A stretch of DNA of 64,000 nt, taken from positions 1 through 64,000 of the forward strand of contig CALFCF010000004.1 in the NCBI GenBank assembly GCA_937951345.1, given 5' to 3'. Shown here in pieces: positions 17,933 to 27,504 of the stretch. How positions within the stretch are numbered: position 1 is the first letter of the stretch; every line of letters starts with the position of its first letter. The stretch comes from an uncultured Granulosicoccaceae bacterium (GTDB lineage: Bacteria > Pseudomonadota > Gammaproteobacteria > Granulosicoccales > Granulosicoccaceae). The notes under the pieces were generated by a model. The model was given only the letters and a program-made list of their open reading frames with translations. It was not told the origin of the DNA and searched no databases. The position numbers and the translations under genes were made by a program.

Positions 17933-19081
17933 ATGGATACAGAATTAACAAGCGCAAGCACAGCCCCATCAAACGCAGAGGTGTTTGCGTGGTTGCAGCT
18001 CGGATGCGCAAAATTATCACCGCGCAACCTGATGAAACTGCTAGCCGCATTCGATGGCCCCGAAGCCGTTATCGATGCGTGCAAACATAGCTCAACGCCT
18101 CTTGCCCGGTTCGAAAAACAACTGCGCGCGGCGGTACCGGTCACCGAAACGGCGCTTGAATGGGCGCAAGCTGATAATCATCATCTGCTGGTAAGAAGTG
18201 ATCCCGCCTACCCTGTTCTTTTAACCGAGATTGCAGATCCGCCCGCTGTCCTGTTCATCACCGGCAATCCGGCAGTGTTGTCACAACAACAACTTGCCGT
18301 AGTCGGCTCCCGCAAAGCAACAACACCGGCGCGACAACTAACACGTGAATGGGCAAAGGAATTAAGCAGCAAAGGCCTGGTGATAACCAGTGGTCTTGCC
18401 TATGGTATTGACGCCGAAGCACACTATGGTTGTCTGCAGGCAGGCGGTAAAAGTATTGCAGTCGTCGCGACCGGACCCGACATTTGCTACCCGTCAAGGC
18501 ACAGGGATCTCGCTAAGGAAATCGAACACAACGGTGCGATAGTGAGTGAGTTTCCACCGGGGGTTGCACCACTGCCACGCCATTTTCCGCAACGCAACCG
18601 CTTAATTAGCGGTCTTGCGGTTGCCACCCTGGTTATGGAAGCGGGGATTCGAAGCGGCAGTCTGGTCACCGCACGTCACGCACTGGAGCAAAACCGAGAC
18701 GTATTCTGTATGCCCGGTTCGGTACGCAATACACTTGCCGCCGGTTGTCATCAACTGATTCGAGACGGCGCGCAGCTCGTTAGCGAAGCCGACCATATCC
18801 TCGCCGAATTTGGAATCGCCCCGTGGCAACCCCCGTCCGGTTCTGCCACCAAACAGAAAAGTAACAGCGATCGTGACACGATGGACGCAGCTGCACCCAC
18901 TGAAGCAGATAAAACGTCAGATGCTTTGTTGCGTCACGCTGGCTTCGATCCATTTACCCCTGATAGTCTTTGCCAGTTGTTGGATAGCGATATTCAAACC
19001 ATCGTGCTAAAACTTCAGGAACTTGAACTCGACGGTGTTTTGACATCACTTGGCGACGGTCGTTATCAGCGCTGTCGGTAA
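17933..19081 (+). CDS. dprA: DNA-processing protein DprA (Smf)
   Basis: DprA binds incoming single-stranded DNA and loads RecA during natural transformation. The 382-residue protein has an N-terminal helical part, the Rossmann-like core and a C-terminal winged-helix domain. Core motifs include 'VVGSRKATTPARQL', 'GLAYGIDAEAHYGCL', 'YPSRHRDLAKEI', 'FPQRNRLISGLAVATLV' and 'GSLVTARHALEQNRDVF'. The C-terminus is DprA_WH ('ALLRHAGFDPFTPDSL'). It lies between the tsaP-like gene and tsaC, as in Pseudomonas. With a TsaP-like pilus protein next door, natural competence is possible but not shown. Confidence 0.95.
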   Translation: MDTELTSASTAPSNAEVFAWLQLGCAKLSPRNLMKLLAAFDGPEAVIDACKHSSTPLARFEKQLRAAVPVTETALEWAQADNHHLLVRSDPAYPVLLTEIADPPAVLFITGNPAVLSQQQLAVVGSRKATTPARQLTREWAKELSSKGLVITSGLAYGIDAEAHYGCLQAGGKSIAVVATGPDICYPSRHRDLAKEIEHNGAIVSEFPPGVAPLPRHFPQRNRLISGLAVATLVMEAGIRSGSLVTARHALEQNRDVFCMPGSVRNTLAAGCHQLIRDGAQLVSEADHILAEFGIAPWQPPSGSATKQKSNSDRDTMDAAAPTEADKTSDALLRHAGFDPFTPDSLCQLLDSDIQTIVLKLQELELDGVLTSLGDGRYQRCR

Positions 19082-19195
19082 ATCTCGTTTTGTGGCTCGT
19101 GGCACTGTTGTTCGTGAAACTGTTGCTTGTGGCATAACAGGTTTACCGCTATCGTCAAATCCGCATTGATCAGTCGTAACCCAGTGACATTTCCA

Positions 19196-19765
19196 GTGAA
19201 ATTACTGCAGCCATTTTCAGATTGCACCTGCCAACACTGCGCCACGCTGTTACGCGGTGGCGGTGTCATCGCCTATCCAACCGAAGGTGTATTCGGTATC
19301 GGCTGCAACCCGGCTGATAAAAGCGCTGTAGATCGGATCGTGCAAATCAAGCAGCGCGACGCTGCAAAGGGCCTGATACTGGTAGCGGCTACCTTTGAAC
19401 AATTAGATCCTTACATCGCCACCATGACAGCCATCGAACAACAACGTGTCGCAGGTACCTGGCCAGGACCGGTCACCTGGGTGGTGCGCTCACGCGACTC
19501 TGTATCAGATCTGTTGACCGGAGGTAGATCCACACTGGCAGTACGCGTCAGCGATCACCCGGTTGTAGCCGCCATTTGTAATGCGTTTAACGGTGCAGTT
19601 GTGTCAACCAGTGCTAACTTTTCGGGACAACCGCCTAGTGTAGACGCCACCGAAACAGCGAAAAATATGGGTGAGCTGTTGGATCTGATCGTCGATGCCC
19701 CTGTCGGTGGCCTTGTCGGTGCGACGGAAATTCGCAACATTGCCGACGGTACACGACTGCGATAA
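19196..19765 (+). CDS. tsaC: Threonylcarbamoyl-AMP synthase (TsaC/YrdC family)
   Basis: TsaC makes the threonylcarbamoyl-AMP used for the t6A modification of ANN-decoding tRNAs. Family features are 'GGGVIAYPTEGVFGIGCNP', 'KGLILVAATFEQL', 'WPGPVTWV', 'LAVRVSDHP' and 'STSANFSGQPP'. The frame is open from a TTG at 19127, and no ATG is available. GTG at 19196 gives 189 residues with the same distance to the 'VIAYPTE' motif as the E. coli protein; GTG at 19184 is also possible. It lies between dprA and hemF, the standard order. Confidence 0.93.
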   Translation: MKLLQPFSDCTCQHCATLLRGGGVIAYPTEGVFGIGCNPADKSAVDRIVQIKQRDAAKGLILVAATFEQLDPYIATMTAIEQQRVAGTWPGPVTWVVRSRDSVSDLLTGGRSTLAVRVSDHPVVAAICNAFNGAVVSTSANFSGQPPSVDATETAKNMGELLDLIVDAPVGGLVGATEIRNIADGTRLR

Positions 19766-19804
19766 TTGTTACAGTAGCGATCAGTATCGGGCCCGACACA
19801 AACA

Positions 19805-20719
19805 ATGACCACAATCAGATCTTCCGACGTACTTGATTATCTAAAACAACTACAACACTCGCTCTGTGAAACATTTTCAGCGCTGGACGGCAAATCATTC
19901 GGTAGTGATAGTTGGCATCGGACAGAAGGTGGCGGTGGCGAATCGCGCCTGCTCGAAGATGGCGAACTGTTCGAACGTGCAGGTATCGGCGTCTCGCACG
20001 TCATGGGCGATAAGCTGCCCCCGTCAGCCAGTGCGAATCGTCCGGAGCTAGCTGGTCGACGATTCGAAGCAATGGGGTTATCACTCGTATTTCATCCCCG
20101 CAATCCGTATGTACCGACGACGCACGCCAACGTACGGTTCTTTATTGCCCGCTCAGACAGTGCCGAGGATATCTGGTGGTTCGGCGGTGGCTTTGATCTG
20201 ACACCTTATTACGGATTTATCGAAGACTGTCGACACTGGCATCAAACGGCACGTGATGCAGTAGAACCGTTTGGCGAATCACTGCATGCTGAATTCAAGT
20301 CCTGGTGCGACCGTTATTTCTACTTAAAGCATCGCAACGAACCTCGTGGCATCGGCGGATTGTTTTTCGATGATTTCGATGCTGGCGGTTTCGACAATGC
20401 CTTCGCACTGATGCAAAGCGTCGGTGATCATATTCGACCTGCTTATCAACCAATTGTCGAACGTCGCTCGGACTTACCTTACGGGGATCGCGAAAAAGAA
20501 TTCCAGCACTATCGTCGTGGGCGTTACGTTGAATTCAACCTGGTGTACGATCGAGGAACGTTGTTCGGTTTGCAGTCCGGCGGGCGCACTGAATCAATAC
20601 TGATGTCAATGCCACCTGCTGTTAGTTGGCGTTACGACTGGCAACCGGCACCCGGTACACCGGAAGCTGAACTCTACGAGATATTTCTGAAACCACGCGA
20701 CTGGCTCAGCGTCGAGTAA
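19805..20719 (+). CDS. hemF: Oxygen-dependent coproporphyrinogen-III oxidase
   Basis: HemF converts coproporphyrinogen III to protoporphyrinogen IX in aerobic haem synthesis. The 304-residue protein has the near-invariant segments '[16 protein letters not shown]', '[17 protein letters not shown]', '[15 protein letters not shown]', '[11 protein letters not shown]' and '[14 protein letters not shown]'. Length is normal. It follows tsaC by 39 bases on the same strand. Confidence 0.97.
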   Translation: MTTIRSSDVLDYLKQLQHSLCETFSALDGKSFGSDSWHRTEGGGGESRLLEDGELFERAGIGVSHVMGDKLPPSASANRPELAGRRFEAMGLSLVFHPRNPYVPTTHANVRFFIARSDSAEDIWWFGGGFDLTPYYGFIEDCRHWHQTARDAVEPFGESLHAEFKSWCDRYFYLKHRNEPRGIGGLFFDDFDAGGFDNAFALMQSVGDHIRPAYQPIVERRSDLPYGDREKEFQHYRRGRYVEFNLVYDRGTLFGLQSGGRTESILMSMPPAVSWRYDWQPAPGTPEAELYEIFLKPRDWLSVE

Positions 20720-20822
20720 ACGGTGTTGAAAAAACACCACGAGGTTATCGACTCGTTCCAGGCTTATAGCGCTTGTTCTGATAACAAATGAATAGATAGG
20801 GAAATACTCCCTGTAAACATTG

Positions 20823-21416
20823 TCACGTATAAAGAAGAAAAAACCCCAGGTTGTAAAATACGTGCAGTACTACCGGAAGGAGCAATCCACTACTCGCTTC
20901 GCGTGTCCAGCCAAAAGCCAGCGAAGGAAAAAAAACCAGAAACGCCCACAACGGTGGCTGACTGAGTAGATGCAGTGTCGCGAACGCTACAGATGTCAGC
21001 ACATTCGCCAAACTTATAGGCCCGATCAGCATGTAATAGCGTCGTTTCGCAAACGATTGTTCCAGCTCCGGCGTATCATCGTGATCAGCGCGCTGGTTCA
21101 GCGGCTGGAGGGACGGAGCAAAGCTTCTGACTGACGACGGCAGTCGATCAAGCAGGAAACCTTGCAGAGCACCTCTGAAGACAACCTCCTCAAGTACCGG
21201 ATAAATCAATCCGGCAAATAATAATGTGCGCAGAAATACGCTGTCGTTCAGGCCAAGCGCCGAGAAGAAAGTCGCATCTGTGTTGGTAAGTCTTGCAGCA
21301 AGGGGTACATCGAACAGCCAGTGCATGGCTGCCCAGACAAGGGGTGCTGCAACCAATAACAACACATAAAATCGCAGAAAATTTGCCTTGGTCGCAGTCG
21401 AACGATCTGCAGTCAT
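20823..21416 (-). CDS. CPBP-family intramembrane glutamic protease
   Basis: A 197-residue membrane protein with about five hydrophobic segments and the CPBP/Abi motifs: 'PVLEEVVFRGALQGFLL' (EExxxR), a second 'FATLHLLSQPPLW' and a late 'VLHVFYNLGFFLL'. These supply the Glu and His residues used by Rce1/MrtX-type intramembrane proteases. Such enzymes process CAAX proteins, bacteriocins or, in the Mrt groups, C-terminally sorted surface proteins. A possible target of the last kind is encoded at 57.1-58.4 kb. That link is inference. It sits reversed between hemF and an OmpA gene, interrupting the usual hemF-aroE order. Confidence 0.85.
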   Translation of the reverse strand: MTADRSTATKANFLRFYVLLLVAAPLVWAAMHWLFDVPLAARLTNTDATFFSALGLNDSVFLRTLLFAGLIYPVLEEVVFRGALQGFLLDRLPSSVRSFAPSLQPLNQRADHDDTPELEQSFAKRRYYMLIGPISLANVLTSVAFATLHLLSQPPLWAFLVFFPSLAFGWTREASSGLLLPVVLHVFYNLGFFLLYT

Positions 21417-21470
21417 GCGTGGCTACGTTGCGCTATCTGAATGCGAGCTATTCGAGTGTAATTGAATCGA

Positions 21471-22577
21471 TCATGAGGGTTCCATGATTTCTATGCGGTT
21501 ATTCGCCTTGCGCCCCTCAGTCGTTGTGTTATCGAAACGGGGACTTTCCGCACCCAGGCTTCTCAAGCTAAAGCGTCGGGCTGATAAACCCTTTTGAATC
21601 AGGTAAGTACCGACTCTGCGCAAGCGATTACGTGTGAGTCTGGCCTGACCTATCGCAGTGCCTCTGTTGTCAGTGTGTGATAGCAGCACAATATTCGCAC
21701 TCGGAAAACGCTTCAACAGGTCTGCCAGAAAATCCAGTTGAGCAAAGGACTCGGGTAACAAATCAGCGGTGCCTTCGATAAATTGTACACCTGACAGAAC
21801 ACCATTAAGTAGCGAACAACCATCCTCGCGCACGGGGTAACCGGTTCGTGAAGCGGGACATTCATCTACAGCATCCTCGACACCATCACCGTCAGAATCG
21901 CTGATAACCTCTGTCACTGCAGGCTCTTCTGGCACCGGTGTTTCGACAGTGGTATCCCCGGTCGGCAGCGTCGTGGCAGAAATACTGGTGTCACGCCCAC
22001 CAAACCGGTACACCGCCATAAGACTTGCAACCTGCGAGTCGCGATCAAGAATATTACCTTCAAGCCGCAGAGAAAACCGACTTCCGAGAAATAGCTCTGC
22101 ACCCACGCCGCCGCCAAAGTACACGCTGCCATCAGTTTCCAAAGGAATGGCCACACTCAATTCACGGTCAATAAAACCCAATCCAACACGCCCGTACAAT
22201 GCCAGTCCAAAATTGGAGGGCACCAATTGACGATCGCGTGTATCAAACAAACGGTAAAGAACCGATGCCTCCAACGCGCTAAAGTCGATTGTTGACCCTG
22301 TGTTGAATTCTGCTTCACCTAGCGTCCAGGCTTGCAACTGCGCACTCGCCAGATTGCCGAAATCGCGACCCAGCAAAAATGTCGCGGCACTGCCTGTGTC
22401 AGCACTATCGAGTATGCGCTCACCGGCAGTGAGAGAATCCGGCTGGAGAAACGATGCTCCCCCGCCGATACCTATGTACCAGTCGTCGTCGAGAGACCAC
22501 GCAGACGCCGGCAACAACAAGACGAAAAACGTAAAACACCGAGCGGCGACTAAGAAGTTATTTAACATTTCACCCAT
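21471..22577 (-). CDS. OmpA-family outer membrane protein with calcium-type repeat
   Basis: About 368 residues: a signal peptide ending 'ASAWS', then an eight-strand OmpA-like barrel ('DWYIGIGGGASFLQ' through 'SLMAVYRFGG'). A linker with a thrombospondin type 3-like motif (DSDGDGVEDAVDECPAS) follows, then a C-terminal OmpA peptidoglycan-binding domain. That domain keeps 'LSHTDNRGTAIGQARLTRNRL' in outline, including HTD and the later Arg. It is a structural outer-membrane protein tethered to peptidoglycan. A second protein of the same plan is at 58.5-59.8 kb. The start is uncertain among ATG 22577, ATG 22568 and TTG 22592. Confidence 0.88.
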   Translation of the reverse strand: MGEMLNNFLVAARCFTFFVLLLPASAWSLDDDWYIGIGGGASFLQPDSLTAGERILDSADTGSAATFLLGRDFGNLASAQLQAWTLGEAEFNTGSTIDFSALEASVLYRLFDTRDRQLVPSNFGLALYGRVGLGFIDRELSVAIPLETDGSVYFGGGVGAELFLGSRFSLRLEGNILDRDSQVASLMAVYRFGGRDTSISATTLPTGDTTVETPVPEEPAVTEVISDSDGDGVEDAVDECPASRTGYPVREDGCSLLNGVLSGVQFIEGTADLLPESFAQLDFLADLLKRFPSANIVLLSHTDNRGTAIGQARLTRNRLRRVGTYLIQKGLSARRFSLRSLGAESPRFDNTTTEGRKANNRIEIMEPS

Positions 22578-22947
22578 CACGACACTTGCCAAGGCGCTGA
22601 ACCGAAATTAGAAGGAGGTCATTATCGTCTGGATTCAACAGGCAGTGTCGGGTAATACTACCGACAGGCTGGAGACACTGGACTTTTGACTGCGATCCTA
22701 TGGAATATAGTCAACAAACCGCCTGGTGCGGCACGTTCCAACCCTTTTCGACATCGAAGTAGTATAATAATAAATTATGGCGGCATTCCAGGCACCTGTT
22801 CACATAACATTACATCGTCGCAGATGGCTTGATGTACTGTGCAGATTCTCAATAACCTGTATTTGACAATAAGCGGTGTGACGGATGTAATCACCGTCAA
22901 CCAGAGAAACCCGGACAGCGGATGCCTCAAAGAACCGCCTCCCACCT
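22578..22947. other. Divergent intergenic region, ompA-like / membrane protein
   Basis: About 370 bases lie between two divergent genes. A TATAAT occurs at about 22762 on the plus strand, but I find no matching -35 box at proper spacing. No gene or RNA is recognised. Confidence 0.4.
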
Positions 22948-24105
22948 ATGAACAGCCAGCAATCAACCAACCGAAGCACCAGACAGCGATCAAAATCCAA
23001 TCGCCACGATGCGACGCACCCGCGAAGTAACCGCAATCTAATCATCATGGCGTTTCTGTTCTGCACGGTCGCACTGTGGCTGACTTTTGCAGTGGTTTTC
23101 GGCGGCCTTGGCGGCCACATATTCTCGACAATATCCCGCTCGGAATACCTACTGAATTCAAAAAACACTTATCACGAATCACATGAGGCGATGCTTGCCG
23201 AGCAGAAACTCTACAAAGACAAAATTAAAGAAGCAGCGAAACGGGCAAAACTCGCACGCGGTGAAAGTGCTGCAGATTCCAAATACAAAAACCAAAAATC
23301 CGGTCGTCTGATTTTTGAAGAGGAAGTTCTGGCTAAACGACTATCAACTGAAATCCAGGCTGAACTCGAAAAACAAGGAATCTCGGCAGACGATCGAGAG
23401 GCGATTGCACATGTCAGACGGGAGTTGCTTGAATCGAAAGACGTCAGGCGATCAGATGTTATCGCCCTGCTTAAACTCAGGGAACAGCAACTTGAAAATG
23501 TAAAAGAAGGCAGAATCACCATACAGTCCCGCGCCGATAGTGATCAGGACATCCGTGATCAGCAGGGCGCGGTTCAGGAAACGATCGAGAGTGACCCAGA
23601 GCGATCCGAGTCGGTAGACGCTCCTGAAACCTATGTAGTGTCAGCGCCGGGATCAGGATCTGGGCAAGGGTCAATATTAGCGTCAGAATCGGAATCTACG
23701 TCAGGTTCAACATCGCCAGCGAACGCATCGGCAAGACCACCGGCTACCACCGATACCGAACAACCCAAAGTAACAAATGTAACGGTTGCCAACCGGGTTC
23801 GTATCGACTTTCTTGACAATACCTGCGGTACACTTGGTGATCAGTTCGAATTCATGCCTGTCGAGTACCGCAAAGGTAGCACGGCCATTAAAGGCTCCAG
23901 CCTTGATAGACTGGACACACTGATCAAACTTGCGCGTTCCTGCGGAGCGGTAAAACTGTCGGTATACCCGACTAAGACAGGGATAGCAGAGGACAATGAA
24001 ACCGACAGGGATCTATTGTACCTACGCAATGCTGAAGTTAAATATTATCTTCTTCAACGCCTTGTACCGAAAGAATCTATTCACCTGTATGAGACACTGA
24101 ATTGA
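22948..24105 (+). CDS. Inner-membrane protein with coiled coil and degenerate OmpA-like domain
   Basis: A 385-residue protein not recognised by name. A basic cytoplasmic N-terminus (1-30) is followed by one membrane segment (31-56), a charged helical region rich in Lys/Glu/Gln/Arg (about 70-210, probably a coiled coil) and a Ser/Pro/Thr-rich linker. The last 105 residues follow the outline of an OmpA/MotB C-terminal domain ('FEFMPVEYRKGSTAIKGSS', then 'YLRNAEVKYYLLQRLVPKE'). The Arg of the peptidoglycan site is kept, but the His-Thr-Asp equivalent reads Pro-Thr-Lys. The topology resembles MotB or TolR stators. It is a lone gene between ompA-like and aroE. Confidence 0.75.
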   Translation: MNSQQSTNRSTRQRSKSNRHDATHPRSNRNLIIMAFLFCTVALWLTFAVVFGGLGGHIFSTISRSEYLLNSKNTYHESHEAMLAEQKLYKDKIKEAAKRAKLARGESAADSKYKNQKSGRLIFEEEVLAKRLSTEIQAELEKQGISADDREAIAHVRRELLESKDVRRSDVIALLKLREQQLENVKEGRITIQSRADSDQDIRDQQGAVQETIESDPERSESVDAPETYVVSAPGSGSGQGSILASESESTSGSTSPANASARPPATTDTEQPKVTNVTVANRVRIDFLDNTCGTLGDQFEFMPVEYRKGSTAIKGSSLDRLDTLIKLARSCGAVKLSVYPTKTGIAEDNETDRDLLYLRNAEVKYYLLQRLVPKESIHLYETLN

Positions 24106-24266
24106 TAATGCATCAAAATAAACTGCAAAAGGAATGAATCAGAAGCTGCACTAGTACTGGCTCTGTTTCTATTTGCTTGTGCATTGGTGTCTGTTCACCT
24201 GGTTCCGCCCTGTTTGACGAGCGAATCAAACCAAAAACCCACTCCTATAAATAACTTACCTGACCG

Positions 24267-25100
24267 ATGATTCACAGCTACACGTTGTTTGGCGATCCTG
24301 TTGACCATAGCCTGTCTCCGAAAATCCACTCGCTGTTCGCCGAGCAGGTGCAGCGACGCATCAACTATTCAACAACTCACGTGTCCTGCGATGGACTGGC
24401 GGCAGCGATTGAAAATTTTCAGGCGAGTGGAGGACAAGGTTGCAACATCACTCTGCCACACAAGGAACAGGCCGTGAATTTGTGCGATACGCTCGACGAA
24501 GCTGCACGAATTGCCGGAGCGGTTAACACCATACGATTTGAAAAAGACGGTTCCAGGAAGGGTTTCAATACCGATGGTAGTGGTCTTGTTGCCGACTTAA
24601 CAGGTAATCTCAATTTAGATTTGTCCAACAAGCGTATTCTATTGTTGGGCGCCGGTGGCGCTGCGCGCGGCATCATTTATCCCCTATGCCTGTCTGGTCC
24701 TTCGTCACTGACTATTGCAAACCGCACTCAATCGAAAGCAGAGCAACTCGCCGTAGACTTTGCGCAGCACGGCAATATCAACGCGACCTCACTGGAATCG
24801 TTAGCAGGCTCAGATATTTTCCACGGATTTGATCTGGTCATTAATTCAACATCGGCGGCTTACCAGGGTGGTAGGTTAGATCTGCCTGCATCAATCCTGA
24901 ATGAACGATCACAGATTTATGATCTGTCTTACAGTCGGGACGCAAGCGTTGCCACGCCGTTTGTCACCTGGGGCACAGAGCACAATTGCGCGCATTGCGT
25001 AGACGGGCTCGGCATGTTGCTGGAGCAGGCGGCTGATGCGTTTTTTGTGTGGGAGGGCGTAAGACCCAAAACACGTATGATCAGTCCGCAAATACGTTGA
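24267..25100 (+). CDS. aroE: Shikimate dehydrogenase (NADP+)
   Basis: AroE reduces 3-dehydroshikimate to shikimate in aromatic amino acid synthesis. The 277-residue protein shows the substrate site 'DPVDHSLSPKIHSLFAEQ', the catalytic Lys in 'NITLPHKEQ', 'NTDGSGLV', the cofactor motif 'LLLGAGGAARGI' with 'NRT' specificity residues, and the C-terminal 'GLGMLLEQAADAFFVWEGVRP'. Length is normal. The aroE position downstream of hemF matches the Pseudomonas order once the inserted genes are discounted. Confidence 0.96.
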   Translation: MIHSYTLFGDPVDHSLSPKIHSLFAEQVQRRINYSTTHVSCDGLAAAIENFQASGGQGCNITLPHKEQAVNLCDTLDEAARIAGAVNTIRFEKDGSRKGFNTDGSGLVADLTGNLNLDLSNKRILLLGAGGAARGIIYPLCLSGPSSLTIANRTQSKAEQLAVDFAQHGNINATSLESLAGSDIFHGFDLVINSTSAAYQGGRLDLPASILNERSQIYDLSYSRDASVATPFVTWGTEHNCAHCVDGLGMLLEQAADAFFVWEGVRPKTRMISPQIR

Positions 25101-25152
25101 GTTAACCGCAACAAGTTACCAAACCGGATGGCGAACCGGATACCGAACCGAT

Positions 25153-25722
25153 ATGAATTTAGCGACTGAAGCGATATCAACAACGATATTAATGTCAATG
25201 AAGGAATGGCTAGTCACGGGGCAGCAAAAGATAACTCAAAAACAAACACGCCTCCCCCGGTTGTACATCGCTCGATTTTTTATACTGTCGATAGCATTAC
25301 TGGCATCGTGTGCAGTTTCCGGGGTTGCCCGGGCAGACAAGCTACCGCAACCTCCCTTACAGACGGTATTGTTAGACATTGCGGGAACAACACTATTGAC
25401 AGAATTAGCTGTCACACCTGTCGAGCGACAACGCGGCCTCAGTTACCGGCCATTACTGGAGCGCAACGCTGGTATGTTGTTCGTGTATCAGCAAGAGCGA
25501 CCGTTGATTTTCACTATGCGAGAAACATCGATTCCGCTGTCAATTGCCTTCATCAACGAACAGCTCGAGATAATCGAAATCCTGACAATGGAACCGTTCG
25601 CGAAAGAAAATTATCCTTCAAGCCGTCCTGCACGGTATGCACTGGAGGTCAACGCTGGCTGGTTCAAACAGAATGGGATCACCGCCGGTGCAAAGATAAC
25701 CTTACAACCCGATACCGAATAA
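25153..25722 (+). CDS. DUF192 protein, exported, possible lipoprotein
   Basis: A 189-residue protein. After a long basic leader there is a hydrophobic segment (about 39-58) containing a lipobox-like Leu-Ala-Ser-Cys (Cys53), with an alternative signal cleavage after Ala-Arg-Ala. The mature part is a DUF192 domain: 'AVTPVERQRGLSYRPLLERNAGMLFVY' is split here across residues about 85-112, then 'FTMRETSIPLSIAFI' and 'ALEVNAGWFKQNGI'. The family is widespread with unknown biochemical role. An ATG at 25198 is an alternative start. It is convergent with purH. Confidence 0.88.
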   Translation: MNLATEAISTTILMSMKEWLVTGQQKITQKQTRLPRLYIARFFILSIALLASCAVSGVARADKLPQPPLQTVLLDIAGTTLLTELAVTPVERQRGLSYRPLLERNAGMLFVYQQERPLIFTMRETSIPLSIAFINEQLEIIEILTMEPFAKENYPSSRPARYALEVNAGWFKQNGITAGAKITLQPDTE

Positions 25723-25757
25723 CGTCTCGTTCCCGACGCTTAAGTGGCCTGATCTGA

Positions 25758-27467
25758 TCAATGCCGGAAATGGCGCATCCCGGTAAAAAGCATAGCCATG
25801 CCGTGTTCATTCGCGGCCTCTATGACTTCGTTGTCATTACGCGAACCACCGGGCTGAATAATTGACGTTATACCCGCAGCTGCAGCCTCATCAATGCCAT
25901 CCCGAAACGGGAAAAAAGCATCGGATGCGAGCGAAGCACCGGCAACAACCAACCCTTCATCCTGTGCTTTAATCGCTGCAATCCGCGCAGAATAGACTCG
26001 ACTCATCTGGCCTGCACCGATGCCCACTGACTGTCCGTCACGTGCATACACGATGGCATTGGATTTAACGTGCTTGGCAACTTTCCACGCGAACAACAAA
26101 TCGTGCAGCTGAGTTCCATCCGGTTTACGTTCAGAGACGATGCGGTAGCCCTCCGCTGAAAGTAACGCATCATCAGCAGACTGAATAAGGTAGCCACCAC
26201 CAGCGGTTTTCAGTGATGGTGCAGTATCCATCGTCCAGGGGGCTTGTAGTTCAAGCACACGGATTGCCGGCTTGGTTTGCAATTTGGCAATCGCGGCAGA
26301 GGTAAATTCCGGCGCTAGCAACACCTCGACGAATTGCCGCTCGATGATGATACCAGCGAGATCTTCATCAACCGGGCCGTTAATCGCGATGATGCCACCG
26401 AATGCCGAGGTTGGATCGCAGGCGTACGCGCGTTCGTAGGCTGCATCGGCAGTGTCAGCAACTGCAACACCACAGGGATTGGCGTGCTTGACAATAACGC
26501 AACAGGTTTCGCTGAATTCACGGGCGAGATCAAGAGCAGCAGCAGCGTCCGCGATGTTGTTGTAGGAAAGTTCCTTGCCCTGAATTTGTTTTGCATCTGA
26601 AAGTGACGGGCTGCTTTGCCGTTGCATCAAGGACTTCTCAGGGTTTGCCGGATCACCAAACCGTCGAGATGATGCATCCACAAAAAAGGCCGCCTGCTGA
26701 TGCGGATTCTCCCCGTAACGCAATGCCTGCTTCTGCTTCAGAAGCAGCAATCTGGACGGGTTGTTGCCGTTATCAGGGTCAGGCGTTGCCTTTGTCTTTG
26801 CCTTAGGGTCACTCGTATCATCTACAGTCCCTACCCGATGCTGATCATGATCGGAAGGTTTTGTCAGCGACGCTGATGCAGAAAGGAAATCAGCGATGAC
26901 ACAATCGTATTGAGCGGTGTGCGTAAACGCGGCTGCCGCCAGCTCGATCCGCAATTCATCTGAGACATCTCCGGTCTGTTCGATGCTGTCGGCGACGCGG
27001 GCGTAATCCTTCACATTGGTCACGATCGATACAAAAGCATGGTTCTTGGCAGCAGCTCTGATCATCGCAGGACCACCAACATCAATATTTTCAATTGCTT
27101 GCGAAAAGTTACAGTCAGGTTTTTCAATGGTCTGGGCGAATGGATAAAGATTGACAATGACAATATCAATGGTGTTGATGCCGTGCGCCGCAAGCACGCT
27201 ATCATCAGTGCCTCTGCGCGCCAGGACGCCCGCATGCACGGCCGGATGCAGAGTCTTTACCCGGCCATCCATAATTTCCGGAAAGCCAGTCAATTCAGAT
27301 ACATCCACTACCGTCAGGCCCGCCTCACGCAGTACGGTCGCAGTTCCTCCCGTTGATACCAAGCGGTAGCCTGCCTGAGCCAGCCGATCGGCAAACTCAG
27401 CAACCCCTGACTTGTCCGACACACTTAACAGAGCAGTGCGTTGTTGTCGTTCAGACGCCTGATTCAC
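25758..27467 (-). CDS. purH: Bifunctional AICAR transformylase / IMP cyclohydrolase
   Basis: PurH performs the last two steps of IMP synthesis. The N-terminal IMP cyclohydrolase domain starts '[18 protein letters not shown]' and includes '[20 protein letters not shown]'. The C-terminal transformylase has '[14 protein letters not shown]', '[16 protein letters not shown]', the catalytic region '[15 protein letters not shown]' and '[15 protein letters not shown]'. At 569 residues it is about 40 longer than usual. The excess is a polar linker (about 205-235) between the domains and an insertion just after 'AAFF'. It lies downstream of fis on the same strand, as in other gammaproteobacteria. Confidence 0.96.
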   Translation of the reverse strand: MNQASERQQRTALLSVSDKSGVAEFADRLAQAGYRLVSTGGTATVLREAGLTVVDVSELTGFPEIMDGRVKTLHPAVHAGVLARRGTDDSVLAAHGINTIDIVIVNLYPFAQTIEKPDCNFSQAIENIDVGGPAMIRAAAKNHAFVSIVTNVKDYARVADSIEQTGDVSDELRIELAAAAFTHTAQYDCVIADFLSASASLTKPSDHDQHRVGTVDDTSDPKAKTKATPDPDNGNNPSRLLLLKQKQALRYGENPHQQAAFFVDASSRRFGDPANPEKSLMQRQSSPSLSDAKQIQGKELSYNNIADAAAALDLAREFSETCCVIVKHANPCGVAVADTADAAYERAYACDPTSAFGGIIAINGPVDEDLAGIIIERQFVEVLLAPEFTSAAIAKLQTKPAIRVLELQAPWTMDTAPSLKTAGGGYLIQSADDALLSAEGYRIVSERKPDGTQLHDLLFAWKVAKHVKSNAIVYARDGQSVGIGAGQMSRVYSARIAAIKAQDEGLVVAGASLASDAFFPFRDGIDEAAAAGITSIIQPGGSRNDNEVIEAANEHGMAMLFTGMRHFRH

Positions 27468-27504
27468 AGTGAATCCTCGATGAAGAGTAAAAATAGATGG
27501 TGTT

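Noticed and set aside
17590..18144. 184-codon minus-strand frame
   Set aside because: It overlaps the tsaP terminator and the start of dprA on the other strand and has no domain features.
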